Source: Acinetobacter junii CIP 64.5 (GTDB taxonomy: Bacteria; Pseudomonadota; Gammaproteobacteria; Pseudomonadales; Moraxellaceae). From it: DNA of 64,000 bases. The stretch is taken from positions 979,231 to 1,043,230 of the forward strand of contig NZ_KB849655.1 in the NCBI RefSeq assembly GCF_000368765.1. The letters are read 5' to 3'. The notes beneath the pieces are model-generated. The model worked only from the letters and a program-made list of their open reading frames with translations, did no database searches and was not told where the DNA came from. The stretch's first letter is position 1. Each line of letters opens with the position of its first letter. The position numbers and the translations under genes are program-made. Positions 25,904-36,075 of this stretch are shown piece after piece.

Positions 25904-27039
25904 GCACCCCCGCCATTTTAGCCCTCGCAGATGGAACGATCTTTAAAGGAACGTCTATCGGTGCATCGGGTAGTACGACTGGTGAAGTCGTTTTTAATAC
26001 TGCCATGACTGGTTATCAAGAAATTTTGACTGACCCAAGTTACGCACAGCAACTTGTTACGTTGACTTATCCTCATATCGGAAATACTGGCTGTAATAGT
26101 GAAGACGTTGAATCAGGTCGCATCCATAAAGTATGGGCGAATGGTTTAATTATTCGTGATCTTCCACTATTACACAGTAACTTCCGTTCTGAGCAATCAC
26201 TTAGCGAATATTTACAACAACATAATGTTGTTGCAATCGCAGATATTGACACACGAAAGTTAACTCGTATCTTACGTGAAAAAGGAGCACAAAACGGTTG
26301 TATCCTTGCTGGCGAAAATATTACAGAAGAAGAAGCTATTGCCAAAGCACGTGAATTCGGTGGTTTAAATGGTCTTGATCTTGCTAAAGAATGCTGTGAC
26401 CCTGAAGGTTTCGAGTGGACTGAAGGTTCTTGGGCATTAGGCAAAGGTTTTACCCAACCAGAACTTAAATATCATGTTGTTGCATATGATTATGGTGTCA
26501 AAACCAACATCTTACGTATGCTCGCAGATCGCGGCTGTAAGTTAACAGTTGTTCCTGCACAAACACCTGCTGAAAAAGTCCTTGCTTTAAATCCAGATGG
26601 CGTTTTCTTGTCAAATGGTCCTGGTGATCCAGCAGCATGTGACTATGCAATCGAAGCAGTTAAAACCATCGTTGAAACCACAACATTACCAGTCTTTGGT
26701 ATTTGTTTAGGTCACCAAATTTTAGCGCTTGCTTCTGGTGCGAAGACGATGAAAATGAATCATGGTCATCACGGCGCCAACCATCCTGTACAAAACCTTG
26801 AGAATGGTACAGTGATGATTACTTCTCAAAACCATGGCTTTGCAGTTGATGAAAGCACCTTACCTTCAAACTTAAAAGTAACACATCGTTCATTGTTTGA
26901 TGGTACAAACCAAGGTATTCATCGCACTGACAAACCTGCATTCAGCTTCCAAGGTCACCCTGAAGCGAGTCCTGGTCCACATGATTGCGCTCCGTTGTTC
27001 GATCATTTCATCGAACTTATCGAAGCAGCTAAGAAGTAA
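25900..27039 (+). CDS. carA: Carbamoyl-phosphate synthase small subunit
   Basis: CarA is the glutaminase that hands ammonia to CarB for carbamoyl phosphate, the precursor of pyrimidines and arginine. The 379-residue protein starts [13 protein letters not shown]. The class I glutamine amidotransferase domain has its nucleophile at Cys269 in FGICLGHQ, the same number as in E. coli, and the His/Glu pair in [13 protein letters not shown]. The start codon is TTG with AGGAG (25888-25892) seven bases before it. Translation is probably coupled to the overlapping 29-codon leader ORF. carB follows after 14 bp. Confidence 0.96.
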   Translation: MSTPAILALADGTIFKGTSIGASGSTTGEVVFNTAMTGYQEILTDPSYAQQLVTLTYPHIGNTGCNSEDVESGRIHKVWANGLIIRDLPLLHSNFRSEQSLSEYLQQHNVVAIADIDTRKLTRILREKGAQNGCILAGENITEEEAIAKAREFGGLNGLDLAKECCDPEGFEWTEGSWALGKGFTQPELKYHVVAYDYGVKTNILRMLADRGCKLTVVPAQTPAEKVLALNPDGVFLSNGPGDPAACDYAIEAVKTIVETTTLPVFGICLGHQILALASGAKTMKMNHGHHGANHPVQNLENGTVMITSQNHGFAVDESTLPSNLKVTHRSLFDGTNQGIHRTDKPAFSFQGHPEASPGPHDCAPLFDHFIELIEAAKK

Positions 27040-27053
27040 TTAAGGAGCGAATA

Positions 27054-30000
27054 ATGCCTAAACGTACGGATATTAAAAGCATCTTAATTATTGGTGCTGG
27101 TCCTATTGTCATTGGTCAGGCGTGTGAGTTTGACTACTCTGGTGCACAAGCATGTAAAGCGCTTCGTGAAGAAGGTTACCGTGTTATTTTGGTGAACTCT
27201 AACCCAGCGACCATCATGACCGATCCTTCAATGGCGGATGCAACTTATATCGAGCCGATCACTTGGCAGACAGTTGCACAAATTATTGAAAAAGAACGCC
27301 CAGATGCAGTTCTCCCAACGATGGGTGGTCAAACTGCATTGAACTGTGCACTTGCATTAGATGCTAACGGTATTTTAGAAAAATATAACGTTGAATTGAT
27401 TGGTGCATCAAAAGAAGCGATTGAAAAAGCAGAAGATCGTAAACTTTTTGACATCGCAATGCGTAAAATTGGACTTGAATGTCCTCGTGCTGATGTTGCT
27501 GAAAGCATGGAACATGCATTGGAAATTCAAGCACGTTTCGGCTTCCCAGTGATCATTCGTCCGTCATTCACGATGGGTGGTTCTGGTGGTGGTATCGCAT
27601 ACAATAAAGAAGAATTTATTGAAATCTGTGAACGCGGTTTCGATCTTTCTCCAACTAAACAATTATTGATTGATGAATCATTAATTGGTTGGAAAGAATA
27701 CGAGATGGAAGTTGTTCGTGATAAAAACGACAACTGTATTATCGTATGTGCGATCGAAAACTTTGACCCAATGGGCGTGCATACTGGTGACTCAATCACT
27801 GTTGCCCCTGCTCAAACATTGACAGATAAAGAATATCAAATCATGCGTAATGCATCGGTTGCTGTTCTGCGTGAAATCGGTGTTGAAACAGGTGGTTCAA
27901 ACGTTCAGTTCGGTATTAATCCGAAAGATGGTCGTATGGTTGTGATCGAGATGAACCCTCGTGTTTCTCGTTCATCTGCGCTTGCGTCTAAAGCTACTGG
28001 CTTCCCGATTGCAAAAATTGCTGCAAAACTTGCGGTTGGTTATACCCTTGATGAATTGAAAAATGACATCACTGGCGGTGTAACACCTGCAAGCTTCGAA
28101 CCAGCAATTGACTATGTCGTAACCAAGATTCCACGCTTTAACTTCGAAAAATTCCCACAAGCTGAGCCTGTTCTTACAACTCAGATGAAATCTGTGGGCG
28201 AAGTGATGGCGATTGGTCGTAACTTCCAAGAATCTGTTCAAAAAGCACTTCGTGGTCTTGAAGTTGGTGTGAGTGGCTTTGATGAAAAAATCGAAGTTGG
28301 TACAGCAAATGCTAAAGACATCATCTTAAAAGAGCTTAAAGTTCCAGGTCCAGATCGTATTTGGTATGTTGCCGACGCATTCCGTCATGGTTTCTCATTA
28401 GATGAAGTGTTTGAAGCAACGAAGATTGACCGTTGGTTCTTGATCCAAATTGAAGATATCGTTAAAACTGAAGCTCAAGTAAAAACTTTAGGTTTTGGTG
28501 ATTTAAACGCTGACAATATCCGTTCATTCAAGCGCAAAGGTTTATCTGACCTTCGTATTGCTGACTTAATGGGTATTTCACAAAAGCAATTCCGTAAGCA
28601 ACGTTGGAACTTGGGTGTATATCCAGTTTATAAACGTGTTGATACATGTGCTGCTGAGTTCGAATCAGGTACAGCTTACATGTATTCAACTTATGATGAA
28701 GAATGTGAAGCAAATCCATCAAGCCGTGACAAAATCATGGTCATCGGTGGTGGTCCGAACCGTATTGGTCAAGGTATTGAGTTTGACTACTGCTGTGTAC
28801 ACGCTGCCCTAGCTATGCGTGATGACGGTTACGAAACAATCATGGTGAACTGTAACCCTGAAACTGTTTCTACCGACTATGACACATCAGATCGTTTGTA
28901 CTTCGAACCTGTTACATTGGAAGATGTACTTGAAATCGTACGTACTGAGAAGCCTAAAGGCGTGATCGTACAATACGGTGGTCAAACACCTTTGAAATTG
29001 GCTCGTGCTTTGGAAGAAGCAGGTACACCAATCATTGGTACATCTCCAGATGCGATTGACCGTGCAGAAGACCGTGAACGTTTCCAGCAAATGATTCAAC
29101 GTCTACAGCTTCGTCAACCGAACAACAGCATTGTAAAATCTGCTGAAGAAGGTATCTCTGAAGCTGCAAAAGTTGGTTATCCGCTAGTTGTTCGTCCATC
29201 TTATGTATTGGGTGGTCGCGCAATGGAAATCGTATATAACGAAGAAGAACTTAAGCGTTACCTTCGTGAAGCAGTTCAAGCGTCTAATGAAGCGCCTGTT
29301 CTTCTTGACCGTTTCCTTGATGATGCAACTGAAGTTGATGTGGACTGCGTATCTGACGGTAAAGACGTCGTGATTGGCGGTATCATGCAACATATTGAAC
29401 AAGCAGGTATCCACTCAGGTGACTCAGCATGTTCGATTCCTCCTTACTCTCTTTCACAAGAAGTTCAGGATGAAATGCGTCGTCAAACTGTTGCGATGGC
29501 AAAAGAGCTTGGCGTTGTAGGTTTGATGAACGTTCAGTTTGCAGTAAAAGGCAACGACATTTATGTACTTGAAGTGAATCCACGTGCATCACGTACGGTT
29601 CCTTTCGTATCGAAATGTATCGGTGAATCTTTAGCGAAAGTTGCTGCTCGTTGTATGGCTGGTCAATCTTTAGAATCTCAAGGATTCACTAAAGAGATCA
29701 TCCCAACTCACTTTGCTGTAAAAGAAGCGGTATTCCCGTTTGCTAAATTCCAAGGTGTTGACCCAATGCTTGGACCTGAGATGAAATCTACAGGTGAAGT
29801 TATGGGTGTAGGTGAAACATTTGGCGAAGCATTCTACAAAGCTGTACTTGGTTCAAATGAACGTTTACCAGGCTTGCCAACTGAAGGCGAAGTGAAATAT
29901 GCATTCTTATCTGTTCGTGAATCAGACAAGAAATATATTGCTAATATCGCTAAACAATTGATTGCTTACGGTTTCAAACTTGTTGCAACCAACGGTACTT

Positions 30001-30287
30001 ACCAAGTATTGCAAGAAGCTGGTTTGGAATGTGAAGCAGTCAATAAAGTGACTGAAGGTCGTCCACACATTGTAGACCGCTTGAAAAATGGTGAAATTCA
30101 TCTTATTGTCAACACCACTGAAGGCAAACAAGCTCAATACGATTCTGCAATGATTCGTCGTGCTGCCCTACAAGGCAAAGTGTACTACACAACGACAATC
30201 AATGGTGCAGAAGCAGTTTGCCAAGCATTTGCTGTGAAATTGCCAATGGATGTATACCGCTTGCAAGATTTACAAACTGTAGGTTAA
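27054..30287 (+). CDS. carB: Carbamoyl-phosphate synthase large subunit
   Basis: CarB makes carbamoyl phosphate from bicarbonate, ammonia and two ATP. The 1077-residue protein has the usual duplicated ATP-grasp halves. The first (about 1-400) has [22 protein letters not shown] and [11 protein letters not shown]; the second (about 550-935) has [18 protein letters not shown] and [11 protein letters not shown]. The C-terminal allosteric domain (about 935-1077) ends in a MGS-like fold with [15 protein letters not shown]. Length matches E. coli CarB (1073). A Shine-Dalgarno (AAGGAG) precedes the ATG. A strong terminator follows, so greA is probably separate. Confidence 0.97.
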   Translation: MPKRTDIKSILIIGAGPIVIGQACEFDYSGAQACKALREEGYRVILVNSNPATIMTDPSMADATYIEPITWQTVAQIIEKERPDAVLPTMGGQTALNCALALDANGILEKYNVELIGASKEAIEKAEDRKLFDIAMRKIGLECPRADVAESMEHALEIQARFGFPVIIRPSFTMGGSGGGIAYNKEEFIEICERGFDLSPTKQLLIDESLIGWKEYEMEVVRDKNDNCIIVCAIENFDPMGVHTGDSITVAPAQTLTDKEYQIMRNASVAVLREIGVETGGSNVQFGINPKDGRMVVIEMNPRVSRSSALASKATGFPIAKIAAKLAVGYTLDELKNDITGGVTPASFEPAIDYVVTKIPRFNFEKFPQAEPVLTTQMKSVGEVMAIGRNFQESVQKALRGLEVGVSGFDEKIEVGTANAKDIILKELKVPGPDRIWYVADAFRHGFSLDEVFEATKIDRWFLIQIEDIVKTEAQVKTLGFGDLNADNIRSFKRKGLSDLRIADLMGISQKQFRKQRWNLGVYPVYKRVDTCAAEFESGTAYMYSTYDEECEANPSSRDKIMVIGGGPNRIGQGIEFDYCCVHAALAMRDDGYETIMVNCNPETVSTDYDTSDRLYFEPVTLEDVLEIVRTEKPKGVIVQYGGQTPLKLARALEEAGTPIIGTSPDAIDRAEDRERFQQMIQRLQLRQPNNSIVKSAEEGISEAAKVGYPLVVRPSYVLGGRAMEIVYNEEELKRYLREAVQASNEAPVLLDRFLDDATEVDVDCVSDGKDVVIGGIMQHIEQAGIHSGDSACSIPPYSLSQEVQDEMRRQTVAMAKELGVVGLMNVQFAVKGNDIYVLEVNPRASRTVPFVSKCIGESLAKVAARCMAGQSLESQGFTKEIIPTHFAVKEAVFPFAKFQGVDPMLGPEMKSTGEVMGVGETFGEAFYKAVLGSNERLPGLPTEGEVKYAFLSVRESDKKYIANIAKQLIAYGFKLVATNGTYQVLQEAGLECEAVNKVTEGRPHIVDRLKNGEIHLIVNTTEGKQAQYDSAMIRRAALQGKVYYTTTINGAEAVCQAFAVKLPMDVYRLQDLQTVG

Positions 30288-30299
30288 TTCTCTACCGAT

Positions 30300-30340
30300 A
30301 AAGTCCCGTCACCTTATCGGTGGCGGGCTTTTTCTTTTTT
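30300..30340 (+). terminator. Intrinsic terminator after carB
   Basis: AAAGTCCCGTCACC pairs with GGTGGCGGGCTTT with two mismatched or wobble positions, loop TTATC, followed by two T runs. Confidence 0.8.
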
Positions 30341-30379
30341 TAATCCTGTATTTTCCCAACCAATTTAGAGGGGACTAAA

Positions 30380-30856
30380 ATGCAACGTTATCCTATGACT
30401 CCTGAAGGCAAGGTTGCCTTAGAGAAAGAATTACAACAGTTAAAAACAGTTGATCGCCCACGTATTACACAGGCTATTGCTGAGGCACGTGAGCATGGTG
30501 ACCTCAAAGAAAATGCTGAGTATCATGCAGCACGTGAGCAACAAGGCTTCTGTGAAGGTCGTATTCAAGATATCGAAGGTAAACTTGGCGCATGTCAGGT
30601 AATTGACGTTAAAGATCTTGAACAAAACGGTCGTGTTGTATTTGGTGTTACGGTAACGATTGAAAACCTAGATACTGAAGAACGTAAGACCTATAAAATC
30701 GTAGGCGACGATGAAGCAGATTTTAAAATTAATAAAATCTCAGTGAACTCTCCAATCGCTCGTGGCCTATTAGGCAAAAGCGAAGGCGATGAAGCTAAAA
30801 TTCAAACACCACAAGGTGAAGTTGAATACGAAATCGTGAGCGTGGAATACCTATAA
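30380..30856 (+). CDS. greA: Transcription elongation factor GreA
   Basis: GreA rescues backtracked RNA polymerase by stimulating transcript cleavage. The 158-residue protein has the N-terminal coiled coil with the functional acidic tip at [15 protein letters not shown] (residues about 42-56), and the C-terminal FKBP-like domain with [19 protein letters not shown]. Length and sequence are as in E. coli GreA. The downstream position next to carB is common in gammaproteobacteria. It has terminators on both sides. AGAGGGG precedes the ATG. Confidence 0.97.
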   Translation: MQRYPMTPEGKVALEKELQQLKTVDRPRITQAIAEAREHGDLKENAEYHAAREQQGFCEGRIQDIEGKLGACQVIDVKDLEQNGRVVFGVTVTIENLDTEERKTYKIVGDDEADFKINKISVNSPIARGLLGKSEGDEAKIQTPQGEVEYEIVSVEYL

Positions 30857-30872
30857 TATTCCAAGCCCAATT

Positions 30873-30897
30873 AACCCCTCACCTTTGAGGGGTTTTT
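30873..30897 (+). terminator. Intrinsic terminator after greA
   Basis: AACCCCTCA (30873-30881) and TGAGGGGTT (30886-30894) with a CCTT loop and following T run. Confidence 0.85.
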
Positions 30898-30924
30898 CTT
30901 CTCAAATTATTCTGTGAAATGTAA

Positions 30925-31551
30925 ATGGACTCAACTTCGATCAACTCCCCTGTTAAACATTGGTGTGAGTTCGAATTTATTGCGAAAACTGTAAAAAATC
31001 CAAATATTCATATTAAAGGTAATTATTCCTATTATTCTGCTTATTGGGATCAAGGTTTTGAACGTTGTGTAGTACGTTATCTACATGACAAAGTATCCAC
31101 ACCAGATAAACCAATAGACCAGCTCTATATTGGTAATTTTGTTTGCTTCGGTGCCGAATGTGTCATTATGATGGGCGGCAATCAGCTGCATAGAGCTGAC
31201 TGGATTTCCACCTTCCCTTTTGATACACGCAGTTTTCTTGCTGCGGGTGACACCATAATTGCAGATGGCTGCTGGATTGGTAGCAGAGCCATGATCATGC
31301 AAGGTATTAAACTCGGTGAAGGTGCTGTGGTTGCCACAGGAGCTATTGTCACTCAAGATGTACCTCCTTATGCAATTGTAGGCGGTGTACCTGCTAAAAT
31401 TATTAAGTATCGTTTTTCCGAAACAGATATTGAAAGACTACTTTCTTTAAAACTCTATGAGCTAGATGAAAAGCAGATTTTAAAAATTAGAGAACTATTA
31501 CAAACTGATCAACTTGATGGTTTACACTCATATTTAGACAAAAGTCTATGA
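30925..31551 (+). CDS. CatB-type xenobiotic O-acetyltransferase
   Basis: A 208-residue left-handed beta-helix (hexapeptide repeat) acetyltransferase of the XAT group, which includes CatB chloramphenicol acetyltransferases and streptogramin Vat enzymes. The opening GNYSYYSAYWDQGFERCVVRYL region is typical. The likely catalytic histidine is in GGNQLHRADWISTFPF (about residue 92), followed by the hexapeptide core DGCWIGSRAMIMQGIKLGEGAVVATGAIVT and the end VGGVPAKIIKYRF. Many chromosomal members acetylate unknown sugars or metabolites, so an antibiotic role is only possible. The ATG at 30925 has a weak ribosome site. Single gene. Confidence 0.8.
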   Translation: MDSTSINSPVKHWCEFEFIAKTVKNPNIHIKGNYSYYSAYWDQGFERCVVRYLHDKVSTPDKPIDQLYIGNFVCFGAECVIMMGGNQLHRADWISTFPFDTRSFLAAGDTIIADGCWIGSRAMIMQGIKLGEGAVVATGAIVTQDVPPYAIVGGVPAKIIKYRFSETDIERLLSLKLYELDEKQILKIRELLQTDQLDGLHSYLDKSL

Positions 31552-31762
31552 AACAATCAACTTTAAAATACCCCTTATACAACTTTAATATTTTTATAAT
31601 TTTCAAATAATTAAACACATCAAAACATCTAAAACCAACAATTATTCTTATGAAATTACTAGGTTTTATTATGCGAATAATAAGTTTAATATGAAAGTAT
31701 AGTTTTTATTTTAAACAAAAATTTAGAAGCGAATCAAAGTGTAATAATAAGGAGTATTTATC

Positions 31763-32200
31763 ATGGCTTATCAAAAAATTCTTGTCGCTATCGACGACTC
31801 TGAAATTTCAGCAAATGTCATTCAGCAAGCAGCACAACTTGCTAAAGCTTTAAATAGCCAAATTACTTTGGTTCAAGTAATGACTTTAGACCCATATTTG
31901 GCAGATGCGTATTTACGTATGGGGCAAAGCAATGAACTAATCGAACGTGTTCGATCTTATGTTCAGGAAAATTTAACAAAAGCTCAAAAACAATTTGAAG
32001 AATTGGGACAAACAGTTGCAACACAAGTTGTAGAAGGTTTTTCAGTTCATGAGGAAATTATTAAAGCTGCTCAAAATCTTGAAGTGGATTTAATCATCAT
32101 GGGATCTCATGGTAGAACTGGATTTAAAAAGTTTATTTTAGGTAGCGTTGCTCAGAAAGTTTTAGGAGAAAGTCATATTCCTGTTCTGATCGTTCGCTGA
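31763..32200 (+). CDS. Universal stress protein, UspA family
   Basis: A 145-residue cytosolic UspA-like protein. The start YQKILVAIDDSEIS and the ATP-binding signature GSHGRTGFKKFILGSVAQKVL (GxxGxxG-x9-G-S type, seen as GSHGRTG...GSVAQ) near residue 113 show the ATP-binding subtype rather than the UspA type that lacks it. It probably acts as a dimer in stress adaptation. AAGGAG precedes the ATG by a suitable distance, and a strong terminator follows. Single gene. Confidence 0.9.
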   Translation: MAYQKILVAIDDSEISANVIQQAAQLAKALNSQITLVQVMTLDPYLADAYLRMGQSNELIERVRSYVQENLTKAQKQFEELGQTVATQVVEGFSVHEEIIKAAQNLEVDLIIMGSHGRTGFKKFILGSVAQKVLGESHIPVLIVR

Positions 32201-32221
32201 TCTAAGGTTATCCTTAGTCTA

Positions 32222-32259
32222 AAAAAACTGCATGTCCGATTTCAGACATGCAGTTTTTT
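32222..32259. terminator. Strong terminator after the UspA gene
   Basis: A 15-bp perfect stem AAAAAACTGCATGTC / GACATGCAGTTTTTT with an 8-nt loop. Confidence 0.9.
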
Positions 32260-32541
32260 AATTATTTTAATAAGTCAGACCTATAATTTACTTATTAACA
32301 TGATTTGATTCGATTGAATAAATTATTTATTTTATTTTAAGCAAAAAATTAAAATATCCATTGATAATCTTTTAATTTAATTTTGTGATTCTCTAACAAA
32401 ATACCTTCATTTTTTAATAGCTTTAATTGTCGATTTTCACCATGTTCATCTAGGTTTGTTGTACTCACTTGGTAATCCCCCCTAAAAATAATAGGATCTA
32501 AAAGTAGAATTTTCTCTTAAGATACGAGCAGGAGATTCTGC

Positions 32542-32808
32542 ATGAAAACATCTAAATTTACTGACAGTCAGATCATGTCCATCTTGAAACAGGCAGAATC
32601 TGGCACACCTGTAGCGACCCTTTGCCGTGAACATGGCATGAGTAATGCTACCTTTTATAAATGGCGTGCCAAATATGGTGGTATGGATACATCATTAATG
32701 GCTCGACTGAAAGAGCTAGAAGCCGAAAATACCAGACTTAAAAAGATGTATGCGGAAGAGCGATTAAAGGCCGAAATCATCCAGGAAGCGATGGCAAAAA
32801 AGTGGTAA
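32542..32808 (+). CDS. IS3-family transposase OrfA
   Basis: An 88-residue DNA-binding protein: helix-turn-helix ([18 protein letters not shown], then [20 protein letters not shown]) and a leucine-zipper-like coiled coil ([23 protein letters not shown]). It recognises the IS ends. At 32796-32802 the sequence A-AAA-AAG in the reading frame is a classic -1 frameshift heptamer, six bases before the TAA, allowing an OrfAB fusion. Confidence 0.92.
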   Translation: MKTSKFTDSQIMSILKQAESGTPVATLCREHGMSNATFYKWRAKYGGMDTSLMARLKELEAENTRLKKMYAEERLKAEIIQEAMAKKW

Positions 32809-33617
32809 AGCCATCTTGCCGGCGTAAGATGGCACAACAGGCAGTTGCCCAGCATGCCATTAGTATTCGTTTGGCTTGTAAAGCATTTGGCATTAGTGAA
32901 ACCTGCTACCGCTATCAAGCCAAACTCAGCGATGACAATGCACTCATTGCTGAACAGCTCATTGAACTCACTGAGGAAAATTCCGATTGGGGCTTTGGTT
33001 TGTGCTTCTCGTATTTACGGCATGTTGGGAGTTGCTGCTGGAATCACAAGCGGGTTTACCGCATTTACTGTGAGTTGGCACTGAATCTGCGTATTAAACC
33101 GAGAAGAAGACTAAAACGGCATGCGCCTGAACCATTGAAAGAACCAATCCGAGAAAATCAGGTTTGGTCATTAGATTTTATGCATGATCAGCTTTCCGAT
33201 GGTCGCAAGTTTCGATTATTGAATGTGATTGATGATTACCGCCGCGAAGGCCTAGCCATTGAAGCAGGGTTCTCATTGCCCACAATCAGGGTTATTCGTA
33301 CGTTGAATCAATTGCTGGAGTGGAGAGAAAAACCGTTAGTGATCCGATGCGATAATGGTCCCGAATTTATCAGTCACGAATTTGTGCGCTGGGCTACTGA
33401 GCACGGTATTCGTATTGAATATATTCAACCGGGTAAGCCGCAGCAGAATGCGTATATTGAACGCTATAATCGGACCATACGTTATAGTTGGCTGAGCAAG
33501 CATTTATTTGATACTTTGGATGAAGTACAAGATTATGCAACAAACTGGTTGTGGCATTACAACCATGAAAGACCACATCAAGCTAACAAAGGAAAGCCAC
33601 CTCTAATGGCTGCTTAA
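32802..33617 (+). CDS. IS3-family transposase OrfB, DDE integrase domain
   Basis: A 271-residue catalytic domain, normally made as the OrfAB fusion by -1 frameshifting at 32796-32802; the GTG at 32802 is only the point where the frame opens. After an HTH_21-like region, the rve integrase core holds the DDE triad: Asp in SLDFMHD (about residue 124), Asp in RCDNGPEF (about 186) and Glu in [10 protein letters not shown] (about 222). The end is [19 protein letters not shown]. No stop or frameshift is seen, so the element may still be active. Confidence 0.9.
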   Translation: MVKPSCRRKMAQQAVAQHAISIRLACKAFGISETCYRYQAKLSDDNALIAEQLIELTEENSDWGFGLCFSYLRHVGSCCWNHKRVYRIYCELALNLRIKPRRRLKRHAPEPLKEPIRENQVWSLDFMHDQLSDGRKFRLLNVIDDYRREGLAIEAGFSLPTIRVIRTLNQLLEWREKPLVIRCDNGPEFISHEFVRWATEHGIRIEYIQPGKPQQNAYIERYNRTIRYSWLSKHLFDTLDEVQDYATNWLWHYNHERPHQANKGKPPLMAA

Positions 33618-33724
33618 CCTCTACTTTTAACTTCGGTTATTTATGGGAGGATTACCGTAGTACTTTCCATTGTAGTAGAAAGTGTTTTATGGCTTTCCTT
33701 AGAAATAATTTGAATTTCAGACAT

Positions 33725-34331
33725 TTTGGCTATTCCTCTGATTATTTAATAATTTTTGTGTATGTATATTCGTCAAGTTTAATAATCATTTCCCATACCT
33801 CTTAGAATCTAAATTAAGATCATTTTTTGTTAAATATATCACAAAAAAAATTTACAAAAATGACAGGACATTTTGATTAAAAAGTCAAAAACCGTTAAAT
33901 CAAACTTTAAATAATTAAAAAAAATACACTTGTGAATTAATTTGTTAAATATTATTAACAATTGTTAAACCGGCTTTTCTCTTAAGGTTAACTCAACACA
34001 TTAAAAAAAAATATATTAACTAAAAGTATAATATTTTAACTATTTACAGATCAGTAAATTAAGTAACAAAATTTAAAATTGACTAATAACAATCAGTTAT
34101 TCAGCAGACCAATAATTACTTTCATTAAAATCGTATTTTCCATAGAAAATGTCAATTTATGGATAAAAAATAAGCAAAATTTTTCAAGAGCTTAGCCATA
34201 AACCCTATTGAAATTATTCTGTTTTTATCTCGTTAGGGACTAACAAAACTTACATATTAAAAAAAACTTATTATCGTATAAACACAAATAAACAAGTTCA
34301 AATCTAGAACTACATAACCATGCAATGTATT
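33725..34331. other. AT-rich region beside the IS-disrupted gene
   Basis: About 600 bp with a very high A+T content and many poly-A and poly-T runs. It should contain the promoter of the split gene. No open frame, terminator or clear repeat was seen. Such AT-rich DNA is often bound by H-NS-like proteins in accessory regions. Confidence 0.5.
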
Positions 34332-35831
34332 TTAGAAATTATTCGGATTCTGCAATTGTTCAACTTCTTTTTCTTTTTCTGGATGATAGATTTCTGTTTT
34401 TGTATCTTCAGACTTTTTATTGGTTATTAGCTCAGGGTTATAGATTTTAATGATTTCCTTTCCATCTTGGTCTTCTGTGACCACATACTTAAAACCACGG
34501 CGATTCATTTTATGACATAAGCGTTGGTAAGCACCTTTTACACCATTTCTCTCCTCATTGGGATTGTAATAAAATGCATTCATTACTGCGGGTAAACCTA
34601 AACCACAAACAACGCCAGACAGCAGAACACTAATGAATGTGTAACCAATTAAAATACTACTATAAGGACTTAAAGCAGGAATGTTTGCTACAGCGAGTAT
34701 TAATGCCAATGAGATTCCACCTCGAACACCTCCCCAAGAAAGAATAGTTAAACTACCGTTATAACTTTTGTTCTTAAAAGAGGGAAAAAGCCTGAACGCC
34801 GCAAAATTCGCTGCGAATCGAGAGAGATGCAGAATTAAAAAGGCAAATATTCCGCCGATGATCAAGTTTGCACTTAGATCTAAGATAAAAAGCTCTAAGC
34901 CAATTAGAGTAAACAAGAACGAGTTAATAATCCCTTCGACGGTATGCCAAAAATGATTTACCTCCCTGATTTCGCGTTGTTCTCGGATCTCCTGCCACTT
35001 ATTACCAACGATCAAGCCGCCAATCACACATGCAATCGGTGCTGAAGCATGTGCAAATAGTGCAACTAAATATGAACCACTGGCTAGTAAAGCAGTTGTA
35101 AGAATCAAAGATTCCATCTCATGCTTACCTTTTAGTAGCCGTAAAATCCCAAGTCCAAATGCAAATCCTATAAGCACTGCAACAAGAATTTCGTAGATTA
35201 GTGTTTCAATCGTACTGATAAGTGAAAAATGCTCGCCACGAATAACGTTGAGTAATGTCATGAATAACGCAATACACATCGCATCATTAAATAATGATTC
35301 GCCTTCTAGTTTTACAATCAAATGATGCGGTGCTCGAATGGAACTTAAGACCCCTTTAATCCCTATAGGATCTGTTGCACCTAATGCAGCACCTAATAGC
35401 AGCAATACAGAAATCGGTACTGGATAACCAACTAACCATTGGAATACATAAAGTAATCCAGCATAAATCATCGCGCAAAGTACTAGCGCAATGGTGGCAA
35501 GAATGCTGATCGGTTTCCAATAATTTTGTAGGTCAGAAATTTTGAACTTTAAAGCTGATGATGTAAGAATGAAACAAATCACACCATTAATTAGAAAATC
35601 ATAAAAGTCGATATCACGTACTGCGGATTCAATATTGTGAATATTGATTTCAACAAATTGGTTCCCGTTTAAAAGACTGGCACCCCATTGTAATAAAAAT
35701 ACAAAGATAGCTGAGACAATCGGCACCCCAATTGCTTGTGGGAAACCGAGTACACGTTTGTTGAAAATAGTGGTTGCAATTGAGAGAGTAAAAACTGCTG
35801 TCAAAGCTTGTAAGAGAAAAAAATTACCCAT
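34332..35831 (-). CDS. Sodium/proton antiporter, CPA1 (NhaP) family
   Basis: A 499-residue inner-membrane antiporter with about twelve helices (residues 5-410) and a cytosolic tail. The CPA1 catalytic motif is clear: LGATDPIGIKGVLSSIRAPHH, then EGESLFNDAMCIALFM, where the Asn-Asp pair binds the ion. SWGGVRGGISLAL near residue 370 is also typical. It probably exchanges Na+ or K+ for protons to control pH and salt stress. The tail after residue 430 is charged and may be regulatory. Monocistronic; no clear terminator. Confidence 0.88.
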   Translation of the reverse strand: MGNFFLLQALTAVFTLSIATTIFNKRVLGFPQAIGVPIVSAIFVFLLQWGASLLNGNQFVEINIHNIESAVRDIDFYDFLINGVICFILTSSALKFKISDLQNYWKPISILATIALVLCAMIYAGLLYVFQWLVGYPVPISVLLLLGAALGATDPIGIKGVLSSIRAPHHLIVKLEGESLFNDAMCIALFMTLLNVIRGEHFSLISTIETLIYEILVAVLIGFAFGLGILRLLKGKHEMESLILTTALLASGSYLVALFAHASAPIACVIGGLIVGNKWQEIREQREIREVNHFWHTVEGIINSFLFTLIGLELFILDLSANLIIGGIFAFLILHLSRFAANFAAFRLFPSFKNKSYNGSLTILSWGGVRGGISLALILAVANIPALSPYSSILIGYTFISVLLSGVVCGLGLPAVMNAFYYNPNEERNGVKGAYQRLCHKMNRRGFKYVVTEDQDGKEIIKIYNPELITNKKSEDTKTEIYHPEKEKEVEQLQNPNNF

Positions 35832-36075
35832 ACCACCTCTTTTTTCATCACCTTCAGATTTAGCTCATTCAGTGCTCAGACTCTCGCCATAATGCGTACA
35901 ATATAAATGCATAAGGCATCACCTCATCAGAAGTTCACTTCTTTTTCTTTCTTTTTCTAAACCTTATAGTTTAGCTAGGAAATTACTCCATCAGCTAAAC
36001 ATTGTTATTTTAATCGAGCGAAACGATATATCGGTATAAATTTCGTATGAAAATCAACAATAAATAAAATTCAGA

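Larger units (their letters stand above)
32471..33656 (+). mobile_element. IS3-family insertion sequence
   Basis: Imperfect terminal inverted repeats are visible: GGTAATCCCCCC... at 32471 and its partner ending ...GGGAGGATTACC at 33656, with a shared inner block TAAAAGTAGA. Inside are overlapping orfA and orfB in two frames, joined by a slippery heptamer. A possible 5-bp target duplication GTACT flanks it, but 5 and 3 unexplained bases lie between the duplication and the repeats, so the exact ends are unsure. The OrfB type is closest to the IS51/IS407-like groups. Only one copy is in the window. Confidence 0.88.
32349..33724 (-). pseudogene. Small gene split by the IS3 element
   Basis: On the minus strand an ATG at 33724 with AGAGGA before it opens a frame that runs to the IS at about 33660. 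A second open stretch runs from 32465 to TAA at 32351-32349. Both flanks carry GTACT (32461-32465 and 33660-33664). Removing one copy and everything between joins them into one frame of 58 codons. The first residues, MSEIQIISKESHKTL, recall the N-terminal prefix of BapA-type Acinetobacter adhesins, but the rest does not, so the gene is unidentified. It may be a remnant of a larger gene. Confidence 0.5.

Noticed and set aside
30925..31551. Calling the acetyltransferase a chloramphenicol resistance gene
   Set aside because: The XAT family is broad, and chromosomal members often have unknown substrates; no resistance context is present.
33001..33084. Alternative frame in the IS
   Set aside because: OrfB in the neighbouring frame has the full DDE catalytic domain; the other frame is a shadow.
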